Assembly (NCBI GenBank): GCA_023935145.1
Contig: CM043702.1
Location: 80,492,320-80,556,319 of the forward strand
Reading direction: 5' to 3'
DNA length: 64,000 nt
Origin: Bretschneidera sinensis
Lineage: Eukaryota > Streptophyta > Magnoliopsida > Brassicales > Akaniaceae
The position numbers and the translations under genes were made by a program. The notes under the pieces were generated by a model. It was not told the origin of the DNA. It did no database searches and saw only the letters and a list, made by a program, of their open reading frames with translations. Shown here one piece after another: positions 20,391-30,880 of this stretch; the first letter of the stretch is position 1, and each line of letters opens with the position of its first letter.

Positions 20391-21440
20391 TTCCCTTCGC
20401 AGCTGCAACAAAATCCAAGGGGACAACATATGGCACAAACCTCCGATCTGGAAAATCACAATGTTAAAGAGGTTAATGCCATGATCACTCGCAGTGGTAA
20501 AAAACTAGCTGGACCCACTCTACCATCAAATTTGAGTCCCAACTTCGTGAGCAACAAGGATGAAGCTCCCAAGGAACAAGATGCTCATATCGACCCTTCA
20601 CCGGTGCCTTTCCCTCAACCACTCCTTAAGCCTAAGGAGAGGAATTCAGCATTAAAAGGTGAGATCCTTGAACAACTTCAACTTGTTAAAATTAACCTCC
20701 CACTTCTCCATGTCATAAAACAGGTTCCCAACTATGCTATAGTCATCAAGGATCTATGCACACTAAAAAGGAGGCACCATGTGAAGAAGACCGTATTCTT
20801 AATCGAGCAAGCAAGTGTGGTAATTGATAGCACGACACCGCCCAAATATAAAGATCCGGGCTGTCCAACAGTGGCTTGCCAAATTGGAAACAAATCTTGT
20901 GGGCAAGCATTGCTAGATTTAGGGGCTAGTGTGAACCTCATGCCATACTCCATCTATTTGCAGCTCGGTCTAGGTGAGATCAAACCAACCTCTGTGGTAC
21001 TTCAATTAGCGGATCGATCGGTAAGAAAACCAAGAGGTATTGTAGAAGATGTTTTATTGCAAATTGACAAATTGTATTATCCTGTTGACTTTTTGGTTTT
21101 AGATACCATCTCTATTGTGAATACGGAGTCAAAAATTCCTTTGATACTTGGAAGACCATTCCTTGCCACCGCCAATGCCCTCATTAATTGTAGGAATGGC
21201 CTAATGACATTATCATTTGGAAATATGACTCTAGAGGTGAATGTTTTTCGAATGTCAAGGCAGCCACATGAGGAAGATGAGTGTTTCGACACTTACATGA
21301 TTGATGAGCTTATTTTGGAGGATGAATACATTAAAGATAATTCTAACTCTTTGGAATTCCATCTTAATAATTCTAATTTTGATGATTCTTCTATATATCC
21401 CCGTGCTGTTAATGTTGTTGATATTTTTGATAAGTCGTAG
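20391..21440 (+). pseudogene. Athila protease region
   Basis: A long open frame in phase with gag. ITRSGKK starts the pol-type sequence. QALLDLGASVNLMPYSIYLQL near 20909-20968 is the retropepsin active site, with D-L-G, the form usual in Athila, and LILGRPFLATANALI near 21140-21185 is the second conserved protease block. The catalytic region appears intact. It would cut the polyprotein into mature enzymes. The frame ends with TAG at 21438, which interrupts an otherwise continuous pol. Confidence 0.9.
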
Positions 21441-22500
21441 GGATTTATGAAGAAATCATGGCAGCCATGCTTTGAGGAGTTGCCTAGAGAAAGGGAGGCA
21501 CCCAAACCCTCTTCCGAGGAGACACCAACGCCTAATTTAGCCCCGCTTCCCAAAGGACTCAAACATGTTTTCTTAGGCCCAGGTGATACCTTTCTAATCA
21601 TTATTTCCTCTGAACTTAATGATGTACAATGTGATCAATTGCTGAATTTGTTAAGAGAACATAAATCTGCATTAGGTTGGACCATGGCTGACATAAAGGG
21701 TGTTAGCCCCTTAATTTGTTCCCATAGGATTTACTTAGAAGAAGGTGCTAACCCTCGTAGAGACCCACAAAGAAGGCTAAATCCAACTATGAAAGAGGTA
21801 GTTAAGAAAGAAGTCATAGGATGTGGGAATTATATATCCAATATTGGATAGTAAGTGGGTTAGTCCAACCCAAGTAGTTCCTAAGAAAGCTGGGGTGACC
21901 GTGGTAGGAAATGACAAGGGAGTGCTACTACCAACTAAGGTAGTGACCGGGTGGCGAATATGCATAGACTATAAGAAACTTAATTCGGCTACTCGGAAAG
22001 ATCATTTTCCCCTTCTATTCATAGATCAAATTTTGGAGCAGGTGGCTGACCATCCTTTCTACTGTTTTTTGGATGGGTATTTGGGATACTACCAAATAGG
22101 AATTGCCTTAGAGGATCAAGAGAAGACCACTTTTACTTGTCCTTTTGGTACTTTTGCTTTTCGAAGGATGCCCTTTGGTTTATGTAATGCACCGGCTACT
22201 TTTCAAAGATGCATGATGAGTATTTTCAGTGACATGGTTAAAAAATGTGTGGAAGTGTATATTGATGATTTAACCGTGTTTGGAACTTCTTTTGATTCAT
22301 GTTTATCTAATTTGAAAAATGTTTTGTGTAGGTGTGAAGAAAAAGGGCTCGTGCTTAATTGGTAGAAGTGCCATTTTATGGTATCTTCCGGAATAGTCTT
22401 GGGCCACATAGTTTCTGAAAAAGGGATGGAAGTAGATAAAGCCAAAATTGAATTGATCTCTAAACTACCCACTCCTAAGAATATTAAAGATGAGTTTGAC
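21441..22500 (+). pseudogene. Athila reverse transcriptase
   Basis: The first part (21447-21820) holds SALGWTMADIKGVSPLICSHRIYLE. A small deletion near 21812 shifts the frame, and the enzyme continues in the next frame with WVSPTQVVPKKAG, WRICIDYKKLNSATRKDHFPL, FRRMPFGLCNAPATFQRCM and YIDD at 22258-22269, the catalytic pair. A TAG at 22363 cuts the frame again. After PTPKNIK (about 22490) the sequence jumps to RNase H tail sequence, so the thumb/connection part is missing. Confidence 0.9.
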
Positions 22501-23940
22501 TTGACCATCAAAGACAAGAAGGGGGTGGAAAATGTTGTGGCAGACCATTTATCTCGCTTGGAATTCAAGAATGAAACTGACCTCGTGCCCATTGGGGAGG
22601 CTTTTCCGGATGAAAACTTATTTGTTGTTCTTGGTCACACACCATGGTATGCTGACATTGCAAACTACTTGGTTTCCCGCAAAGTTCTATCTACATGGAG
22701 TGCAGAAGATAAGTGTAAGTTTTTGGTTGGGGTAAAGAACTTCTATTGGAATGATCCTTATTTGTTTAAATATTTCCCTGATAAGATAATAAGGAGATGT
22801 ATTCTAGATATGGAAGTTAATAGTGTGCTAACCCTTTGTCATACATATGCTTATAGTGTCCATTTTTCTATCAAAAAGACAGCCGCAAAAATTTTGCAAT
22901 GCGGTTTTTATTGGCCCACTTTATTCAAAGATGCTAATGAGTTTTGTAGATCATGCAACATATGCCAAAGGTTAGGTGCATTGTCCCACCGTCATATGAT
23001 GCCTCTCAACCCGATCCTAGTGATAAAAATCTTTGATTGCTGGGGGATAGATTTTATGGGACCATTCCCACCTTCCTTTGGGTATCTCTATATTTTGCTT
23101 GCTGTTGATTATGTTTCTAAGTGGGTTGAAGCAATACCTAGCCGCACTAATGATAACATAGTTGTTGTTAAATTTCTAAAAGACCATATCTTATCTAGGT
23201 ACGGTACTCCACGTGTTATCATTAGTGATCAAGGGTCACATTTTTGTAACCGTTCTTTTGAGGCTTTAATGCGCAGGTATGGAGTCACCCATAAGGTTTC
23301 TATCATATCATCAACAAACCAATGGTCAAGCGAAACTAGCAAATAGGGAGATCAAGCGGATACTTGAGAAAATGGTGAATCCGAACCGAAAAGATTGGTC
23401 CTTGCACCTATCGGATACACTTTGGGCGTATCGGACAGCATACAAGATGGTTCTTAGAGCATCTCCCTATCGCTTAGTATTCACAAAGCATGTCACTTGC
23501 TGGTAGAACTTGAGCACAGAGCATACTGGGCTATCCGAAATTTTAACTATGACCTGAAGTTGTCCAGTGAAGAAAGGAAATTGCAACTTTGCGAACTTGC
23601 GGAATTGAAGGATGATGCATATGAAAATGCCAAGGATTTCAAGTTAAGGATGAAGGCAGTGCATGACCAGAAAATACTCCGGAAACATTTTGAACAAGAT
23701 AACAAAGTTTTTCTGTATGACTCGCGGTTACACTTCCATCCCAAAAAATTGCGATCACGATGGAAGGGACCTTATGTGGTGAAGAGTGTTTTTCCCAATG
23801 GAGTGGTCTAGGTTGAAGACCCTTCCGATGGTCGAGCATTTTGAGTCAATGGCCAACGATTGAAGCGTTACTTGGAACACGAACATGTTACAGACAGCCC
23901 CAAAGAAATCTCTTTGGTGGCCTCGGTTTATGTTTGGTAA
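22494..23940 (+). pseudogene. Athila RNase H stub and integrase
   Basis: EFDLTIKDKKGVENVVADHLSRL is the last piece of RNase H, joined in frame to RT. Integrase follows: zinc finger (H-x-H near 22840, CRSCNIC near 22952), GIDFMGPFPP with the first Asp at 23050-23052, and ISDQGSHF with the second Asp at 23227-23229. The frame shifts near 23300. [15 protein letters not shown] then shows the catalytic Glu changed to Lys at 23333-23335. Another shift near 23490 precedes the C-terminal HRAYWAIRNFNYD and RWKGPYVVKSVFPNG blocks. Inactive. Confidence 0.9.
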
Positions 23941-23974
23941 TCGGGTACTTCTGTTCCACTGTATACTAGTTTTC

Positions 23975-24110
23975 ATTTTGTTTTGTTAAGTCTTTGTTAG
24001 CTTAGATTTTTTTTTGTTTTGTTAAGTCTTTGTTAACTTAGAATTTTTGTTTTGTTAAGTCTTTGCTAACTTTGAATTTTTGTTTTGTTAAGTCTATTTT
24101 AATTTTTAGT
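23975..24110 (+). repeat. 33-36-bp tandem repeat, four copies
   Basis: GTTTTGTTAAGTCTTTG starts at 23980, 24016, 24049 and 24082 (the last diverges after GTCT). The T-rich array follows the end of Athila pol and precedes the third ORF. Confidence 0.8.
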
Positions 24111-24492
24111 TTCTAGTTGATTTAATCTAATTTTTAGTTAAAAGTTATTTTTATTAAGCTTATTTTATATCTCTTTGTGTTTAGTTTTTGCACAAACAAG
24201 GACTTTTCTGTTTTTTTTTTTTAAGGGCACTGGATCAGGCCCAGTATGCGCACAGCAGGCCCAACCGGAGCGCCTCGCCTTCACCAGCCCAGCGCCTCGC
24301 CCAGCAGTGTGCGCCCAGCAGGCCCAGCCCTAGCGCCGCACCGCAACCCAGCCCACACTGCACCGCTAGCCATTGTGGGTAGTCTTTCTTCTCTCCAATT
24401 GTGGGCATCAAGTAAGACCAATTTCTCCTCTTTATTGTTCATTTGTGCTTTTTGGTGGTTAAATTTTGCTTTAAGTCTATTGTTCTATTTAT
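24111..24492 (+). other. Athila spacer between pol and third ORF
   Basis: A T-rich part is followed by a GC-rich block at about 24235-24370 that reads as Pro/Ala/Ser-rich in two frames. No splice acceptor can be claimed with confidence, but in this lineage the third ORF is thought to be expressed from a spliced message. Confidence 0.4.
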
Positions 24493-25302
24493 TTGATTTC
24501 CATGGCACCAAAGACCAAGAGACCTAAGGGAAAACAACAACAAGAGTTTGATGAGACCAAATTTGTTAGTTTTGAAGCAAGTGAGAGATATATTAGAATG
24601 ATGCAAAGTAGAAAACCCATTCCTGAGAGAGGATTCAACATCACCGAGAGGGGGAACCCGACTCTATTTAGAATGATTCTCGATAGGAATTGGGGTACAT
24701 TTACAAGACCACCCTCTCCTTCTCTCACAAATCTGGTTAGAGAATTTTACGCTAATACCGATGAGCATCGCAATGGTAAAGTGAGAGTGAGAGGCCAAAT
24801 AGTCTCTTTCAGTAGCACATCCATAAATAGATTATATGGGTTACCCGACATTGAACACAGTGAGTATAGTGCATATGTGTCTATAATTAATTATGAAGAG
24901 ATTTGTTATACTCTCTGTGTTCCGGGCGCTACATGGAAAATGACAGGTGATACCCCTATCACTTTGCCCGCTACTTCTCTGAATGTCAATGCTCAGGCTT
25001 GGCAATATTTTGTGTGTCAGAGGTTGATGCCTGCCCTGCACTATAGTGACCTCACTGTTGAGCGAGTTGTTCTGATTTATGCAATTTTGATGGGAATGAC
25101 TATCGATGTGGGCCAAGTCATCTTTAACTCTATCCTACACACTGTTAGACTAAAGCTCGAATTATACTTTCCCTCTTTAATTACCCAATACAGTACTAAT
25201 GAAGAAGCCCAGCAACCAAAGAAACCCATCGATGATGGCCTGCTCGCTCATATTAGAGCCTCTAGGCCGCTAACTCCGGGAGAGGGAGCAGTAATTGTTT
25301 GA
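24493..25302 (+). pseudogene. Athila third ORF (env-position, putative plant transposon protein domain)
   Basis: 269 codons; the better start is probably the ATG at 24502 (MAPKTKRPK, basic N-terminus). FVSFEASERYIRMM, LVREFYANTDEH, VRVRGQIVSFSSTSINRLYGLP and ALHYSDLTVERVVLIYAILMG match a domain common in proteins encoded downstream of pol in Athila and in plant proteins labelled putative plant transposon protein. I see no signal peptide or clear transmembrane segment, so an envelope role is not supported by this copy. The frame ends with TGA at 25300, and the C-terminal part continues in the +1 frame, so it is most likely frameshifted. Confidence 0.8.
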
Positions 25303-25600
25303 TAGGCTAGATCGTCAAGACCGATTCTTGGCTAGGCAAGACCGATTCTTGGCTAGGCAAGACCGATTCCGATTCTTGGCTAGGCAAGACCGATTCTTGG
25401 CTCGGCAAGCCGATTATCAAGCAGAGGTCTATTCTTCTTTTGGTCAGATGTACCAACACCTTGCCTCCGCTACTGGTTGTAATATGGGTTACTTTCCTAC
25501 TAAGCCACCCTATCCAGGTTCATCTTTTGACCCACCTCCCGAAGAAGGTGAAGAGACTGAAGAGTATGAAGAAGAGGATGAGGACTTAGAGGATTAGTTT
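25295..25600 (+). pseudogene. C-terminal part of the Athila third ORF, frameshifted
   Basis: This frame takes over where the previous one ends and has no good ATG of its own. It opens with four copies of a seven-residue unit RQDRFLA (about 25309-25410), one copy altered by an extra RF. It then has QMYQHLASATG and ends in an acidic tail rich in E and D (EEGEETEEYEEEDEDLED). Similar coiled/acidic tails are common at the end of this protein class. The join to the main domain is an inference from order and phase. Confidence 0.75.
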
Positions 25601-25953
25601 AGTGTTATCTCTTGTTTGTCTACTTTGATTTTCTTTTATTTTTTTAAATTGTACTAACATCTCTCGTGTTTTGTTGTTTTATTTTTCATCCTTTATTTTA
25701 GTTGTTAGTTATTTATTTCCATTTCATATGCTAGCCTAACATACGGTGGGAATCTTGATGTTACACTACAGTTGCTTTCTTTTTGTTTGTTTTGTTCTAT
25801 GTTGTAGATCAAAAATTTCAATGAGAAGAATGGCGTGCAGTTCAAATGGATGGTGCCCAATTTTCAGCTTCTGTGCACTTTTGGCTACAAAGGGAGTTTC
25901 CTTTCCTTTTTCTTTTACATTGAGGTCAATGCAATTTTTCGGTTGGGGTGGAG
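25601..25953 (+). other. Athila 3' untranslated region, first part
   Basis: T-rich non-coding sequence after the third ORF. Short open frames on both strands here have no family match. Confidence 0.5.
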
Positions 25954-26135
25954 GAAACATATTTCTTTTCTTTTTTTTCCCATTGAACTGCTTAGTGTCA
26001 CTTTCCTTTTTTCGTTTGTTAGGATAAATAAAATATATGTATATACATATATATAGAAACATATTTCTTTTCTTTTTTTTCCCATTGAACTGCTTAGTGT
26101 CACTTTCCTTTTTTCGTTTGTTAGGATAAATAAAA

Positions 26136-26175
<40 letters not shown>
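25954..26175 (+). repeat. 102-bp tandem duplication ending in an AT microsatellite
   Basis: A block beginning GAAACATATTTCTTTTC and ending in GGATAAATAAAATATATGTATAT is present at 25954 and again at 26056. The second copy runs into an (AT)n tract to about 26174. Minus-strand frames here are products of the repeat. Confidence 0.9.
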
Positions 26176-26176
<1 letters not shown>

Positions 26177-27440
26177 TTTGTTTGTTGTTAGCATGCTTTG
26201 TGTTAGCCTTGGAGTTAATTCACATGTCAATGATATGAGCTTAATCGAGATAGCATATAGCGTTTAGAAGAAGTTAAATCTTGCTTCGCTTTGAGAATAA
26301 ATGAAGTGTCAATCTTTCTGTCGTTTGAGACTCTGGTTTGTGGTAAGATTGCATGATTAGTCTAAAGCATTTAGAGAAGTTTTATGTGTGATTGCTTTGT
26401 GAATACTTTTGCGGTCTCGACAAGCTCTAGAACTTATTTGATAATCACTTGAGGCGAATTCCTAGAATTCACATTACTTAGGATATGACATAGACCATTT
26501 TTTAACCGTTTGAGCCTTTCAAACTTACCCTTGCTATATCTATCACTAGTTCACCTATTTGAGCCTTTTCTTGAAAAAGAATTTGAGCCTTGTTTCTTTC
26601 GATAGCCCATTTACTCACCTTTATGAGCTTAAAAATATTTTATCCTTACTTTTCTTTTAAAAGAACTTAGTTATACACATTTGTTGAGAAGCATTTAAGA
26701 AGAGTAAGGATGGAAATATGAGAAAATATTGCTACAAAAGAGATAAGTTGGGGGTTGTGGAAAAGAGTAAAAAAATGAAAAAAAAAAGGAGGTGAATGGT
26801 TATGTGCCAAAATAAAAAAGAAGTGAATTATGGCAAAGAAACAAGAAAAAAAAAGTGGTGATTTATGGAGAAAAATGCTCGAAAAAATGGTTGAAAGAGT
26901 TGCGTGTTGAAGTAAGGTTATCTAGTGCTTAAAGTGGTTGTGTTTAAATTAAGAGACTTAGTTCTTTTATTTGTTTAAACTTTCCCGTTCTTTCTTGACC
27001 TTTACCCTAGCCTAACGTTACAAACTTATTAAAGACCTATTGATCCGATGTAATGTGATTTTTTTTCTACATAGTGGAGAGTGATTTGAAAAGTGAGCCT
27101 ATAGAAGCTTGATTTGTGATTGATGTCACGCAATTTAATATGTTTTTAGAGGCCAAGACTTGTATTCATGGACATTGTGCATAAAATCATCCGAATGTTC
27201 GGATTAATGGACTGTTGTAAGACGGATGATAAGAGTCGATAACAATTTTAAAGTTGACATTTGGATTATTCTTGGATTTGAGTGATATTTAATGATTCTA
27301 TGTGCTGTATCTTATGCATGATTTTTAAGACAAAGATTTTGAATCACTCTTGGTTAACACCAATATTGCTATATTTTGTTTTGATAAAGAATTCATTTCA
27401 TGTCTTTCGCTTGAATTGCTAGGGACTAGCAATAAGCTAG
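26176..27440 (+). other. Athila 3' untranslated region, second part
   Basis: Non-coding, with A-rich stretches near 26760-26860. No gene was found. It ends at the polypurine tract. Long non-coding sequence between the third ORF and the 3' LTR is normal for Athila. Confidence 0.6.
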
Positions 27441-27450
27441 TTGGGGGTTA
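27437..27450 (+). promoter_or_regulatory. Athila polypurine tract
   Basis: GCTAGTTGGGGGTTA lies immediately before the 3' LTR. The TTGGGGG core primes plus-strand synthesis in this lineage. Confidence 0.75.
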
Positions 27451-28731
27451 TGATCAGAGTCGTAAAATGCATCTTAACAGTGCTTAGTTTTTAGCATTTT
27501 AGAGTTGATCTAGGGTTCAATTACTCGTTTTTACCTTAACAATTCTAAAGTATCCTACTTGGATCATTAATCTATTTTGATGCATTTTCAGGTGCTTTGA
27601 GTTCAAAAGAGATGATAAAGCTATCTATGTTTAAAGCGCCAAAAGTTCATGTACATCGGAGTGAAAGGAGTAGTTTCGAAAGGCCTGGTGTGCATCAAGA
27701 CCTCAAGCCTTGCTCACAAGTTCAATAAGCTTCTTGCATAGAAAATCAAGAGTGGGCACCGCGGCGTGGAGAAGAGGGCGTCGCACCGTCCAGCACACCA
27801 CCAATCTTGGACAAAGGCAGTGCCTAGGCACGGGAAAGGCTGTGCCTAGGCGCGAACACGGTCTCTTGACCTAATTAGGGCTTCTAAATGACAACTTTTG
27901 AGCCCAAAACACCCCTCAACCTTATGGTCTATATATAGATCCTTAAGGGTTTGCAGCCTTCGTTCAATTGAACCATTCTTCTAAGTCTCTTAAGGCTGGA
28001 AATCAAGAGGAGAGCTCCACATTCTTCATCAACCTTGAGCCCCATGGCCAACTAATCTCCAAGCAAGGCAAAGGGATGAATTCCTAGGTGTTGTTGTTCT
28101 TATTTTTCATTCTTGATTCAGTTGTAAGGATTTATTGTTGAATATTGTTTATGATTTACTCTTTGATTAAGTAAGAATTAGAGACTTTACTCTTAATCCG
28201 GTGATTGCATCTTCCTCCTCCACATAAGTTTAGTCAAGCTCTTTTTATGTCAAGTTGTTTAGATGTGATTGATTTCGGTAAATTTATCTTATAGATTTTC
28301 CATTACTACGATATTGTCATTGAGATATATTGTCGTTTCTTGATAATCTATGAGATAGATCATGTGTGCTTGAATCGAAACTAAAGAGTGATTTGTAGCA
28401 ATTACATTAGGGTTTATAAATATGCTTGATTGAATATTTTTCGATTACTTGTTTGGATGTGAAACTTGCAATCGAGATAAAAATAATTGAATCGAGAGTG
28501 GAACAAGGCAACGAACCTAGGAAGGATTCCCGGAACCTTGTTGTTTCGTTTATATTCTCAATTATATTTACACAATTTTTCTCACAATACATCATTATCA
28601 AAACTCATATTCTTTCATTTGATCGATATCGTTCATGTCAAAGTTTACATTTTCTTTTGTAGTTCGCGTTTCCTCGTGGGATCGACGCCTCATCTATACA
28701 CAATAACCGTGAGATAGTTTGAGTGTAATTA
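27451..28731 (+). repeat. Athila 3' LTR (1281 bp)
   Basis: It begins TGATCAGAGTCG and ends GAGTGTAATTA; the terminal CA of the 5' copy is TA here. The TATA box is at 27930-27938. An extra block of about 28 bp, itself a near-copy of the adjacent GTGCCTAGGC phrase, accounts for the length difference from the 5' LTR. GTGAC follows directly. Confidence 0.95.
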
Positions 28732-28736
28732 GTGAC

Positions 28737-29490
28737 CAAAGGATCTTCGGTAGTGATCAAAGCAACAATAAAAGATGGACTCTATGAGATGATCAGAGAG
28801 ATAAAAATCAAGGATCAAGCAGCAAGCTTGATGGTTGAGATGGATAGGGCAGCCCTTTGGCACACTCGCTTGGGATGTATGAGCGAAAAGGGCCTGCAAA
28901 TTCTTAGCAAGGATGGTCTACTTGGAAGAGACAAAGTAGAGAAATTGGATTTCTGTGAGTGTTGCGTTCTTGGGAAGCAACACCAGATCCACTTCAACAC
29001 CGGAGTGCACAAGTCTAAAGGCATTCTTGACTACTTTCATTCGGACCTTTGGGGACCAGCAAGACCAACACAAGGAGGTAACTTTTACTTTCTATCTTTA
29101 ATTGATGATTATTCAAGAAAGGTTTGGGTTTATTTGCTTAAAAATAAATCAGATGCTTTGAATAAATTTGTTATGTTGAAAAAGTTGCTAGAGACTCAAA
29201 CGAGTAGGGTAGTTAAGGCTTTACAAACCGATAATGGTTTAGAATTTTGTAATAAGGATTTTGATAAATTCTGTAAATTAAATGGCATTCTAAGGCATAG
29301 AACGGTTGTAAAAACACCTCAGCAAAATGGAGTTGCTGAGAGGATGAATAGGACCCTTATGGAAAAAGTTAGGTGCATGTTAATAGGATCCGGTTTACCA
29401 AAATATTTTTGGGGAGAAACTGTGCCTACTGTTGCATACTATAGATCACCCTCTAGAGCTTTAGAGCTCAAGAGCTCAAGACTCCCATGG
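28737..29490 (+). pseudogene. B1 GAG-pre-integrase and integrase
   Basis: DGLYEM and ALWHTRLGCMSEKGLQIL begin the zinc finger, in which the second His is Cys (G-C-M for G-H-M). CECCVLGKQ supplies the Cys pair. The core has all three catalytic residues: HSDLWGP (Asp at 29044-29046), QTDNGLEF (Asp at 29230-29232) and NGVAERMNRTL (Glu at 29338-29340). The frame breaks at about 29480, where the 8-bp string AGCTCAAG is duplicated (29465-29472, 29473-29480). Confidence 0.9.
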
Positions 29491-30215
29491 AGATGTGGAG
29501 TGGAAAACCCCCTGAGTTGAGCAACCTTAGGACTTTTGGGTGCACTGCATTTACACATCAAAAGGATGATAAACTTAACCCAAAGTCTAGAAAATGTGTA
29601 TTTCTAGGGTATGGTGATGGGGTTAAGGGATATAGGTTGTGGTCCTTAGAACTAAAAGGAATGAAACTGATTATAAGTAGAGATGTTATTTTTAATGAAT
29701 TGTTATTTCCTTACTTGGAGAAAACTAACCTTGTAGGGGCTAGTGAGCAAACCAGTCCGGAATTTGTGGAGCATCGCATCAAGGAGAATTCGGTTCAGGT
29801 AGAGCAAGGAAGGCAAGAGGGTTTAGACTAGGTAGAGCCCATTGATGAAGGCCAAGCTCAGGGCACTCAAGAGGAGGCTGAACTAGAAGAGGTTGATGCA
29901 GCAAGTCAGAATGACTACCAGCTCACAAGGGACCAGGAAAGGAGGGTGGTTAGACCACCTTTGAGATATGGGTTTGCGGATGCTAATGTAGCAGCTCCTT
30001 GGACAGAAGGAGGAATGGTTGAACCAAAAACTTACATGGATGCCGTGGAGTGTAAGGATTCATCAAAGTGGCAGCTAGCTATGGAGGAAGAAATTGATTC
30101 TTTGAGGAAGAACAACTCTTGGGAATTTGTGCCCAAACTAGAAAAACAGAGAGTTATGGATTGTAGATGGATCTACAAGATCAAAGAAGGGAATACTCCA
30201 AGAGATAAAGTCTAG
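29487..30215 (+). pseudogene. B1 integrase C-terminus and linker
   Basis: Continues in the shifted frame with NLRTFGCTAF and CVFLGYGDGVKGYRLW, the usual copia block after the core. A TAG at 29829 and a later frame with YMDAVECKDSSKWQLAMEEEIDSL and DCRWIYKIKEG (start of RT) follow, with another TAG at 30213. Both stops sit where relatives have Gln or another sense codon. Confidence 0.8.
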
Positions 30216-30880
30216 TATAAAGCTAGGCTAGTGGCGAAGGGATTCACACAAAAAGAAGGCATAGATTTCACCGAAATCTTCTCACCAATTGTGAAGTACA
30301 AGATGATATGGATAGTATTGGCAATGGTGGTCCAATTTGATTGGGAAATCGAGCAAATGGATGTGAAAACAGCGTTCTTACATGGAGGGCTTGATGAGAC
30401 CATCTATATAAGGCAACCCGAAGGCTATGAGGAAGGAAGGTAGGGAGAGTTGGTGTGCAAATTGAAGAAATCTCTCTATGGCCTGAAGCAATCACCTCGG
30501 CAATGGAATAAGAGGTTCGATTCCTTTGTAACCAGCTTGGGTTTCATGAGGAGCTACTATGATTTGTGCTTGTATTACAAGGGGCACAAGGTGGAGGAAG
30601 TGGTAATCTCCTGATTTATATTAATGATATGTTGCTGGTTGGAAGCAGCATGGAGATGATAGGAAAATTGAAGTCTCAACTCAGTGAGGAGTTTGAGATG
30701 AAGGATCTTGGCCATGCACAGAAGATCCTTGGGATGTGTATCATCCGGGAAAGGGAGAGAAATAGATTGAAGATCTCTCAAACTTCCTACATAGAGAAGA
30801 TGATATCTAAGTTCTCTATGGAAAATAGCAAACCAGTGAAGGTTCCCATTGCTGGTCATTTCAAATTCTCCAGCGATTAA
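30216..30880 (+). pseudogene. B1 reverse transcriptase
   Basis: ARLVAKGFTQKEGIDFTEIFSP, MDVKTAFLHGGLDETIYIRQPEGY and SLYGLKQSPRQWNKRFD are classic copia RT blocks. The active site is Y-I-N-D (30617-30628) instead of Y-x-D-D, with Asn at 30623-30625, so catalysis would be lost. There is a TAG at 30441, a shift near 30580 and a TAA at 30878. Confidence 0.9.

Larger units (their letters stand above)
17546..28731 (+). mobile_element. Ty3/gypsy Athila element, complete with both LTRs (11.2 kb)
   Basis: The element has 5' LTR 17546-18798, an Asp-tRNA-type primer site, gag, protease, RT, integrase, a third ORF in the env position, a polypurine tract and 3' LTR 27451-28731. It is flanked on both sides by GTGAC (17541-17545 and 28732-28736). 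Structure, size and motifs are those of the plant Athila lineage. It is not competent: gag has three stops, pol has stops, frameshifts and an RNase H deletion, and the integrase Glu is Lys. Confidence 0.95.

Noticed and set aside
24188..24527. Pro/Ala/Ser-rich frames over the GC-rich spacer
   Set aside because: Two overlapping frames look similar because of base composition; no start context or family match supports a gene.
25766..26230. Long minus-strand open frame with an alternating Tyr/Ile tract
   Set aside because: It is a translation of the AT microsatellite and the 102-bp duplication in the Athila 3' untranslated region; no domain and no conservation expected.
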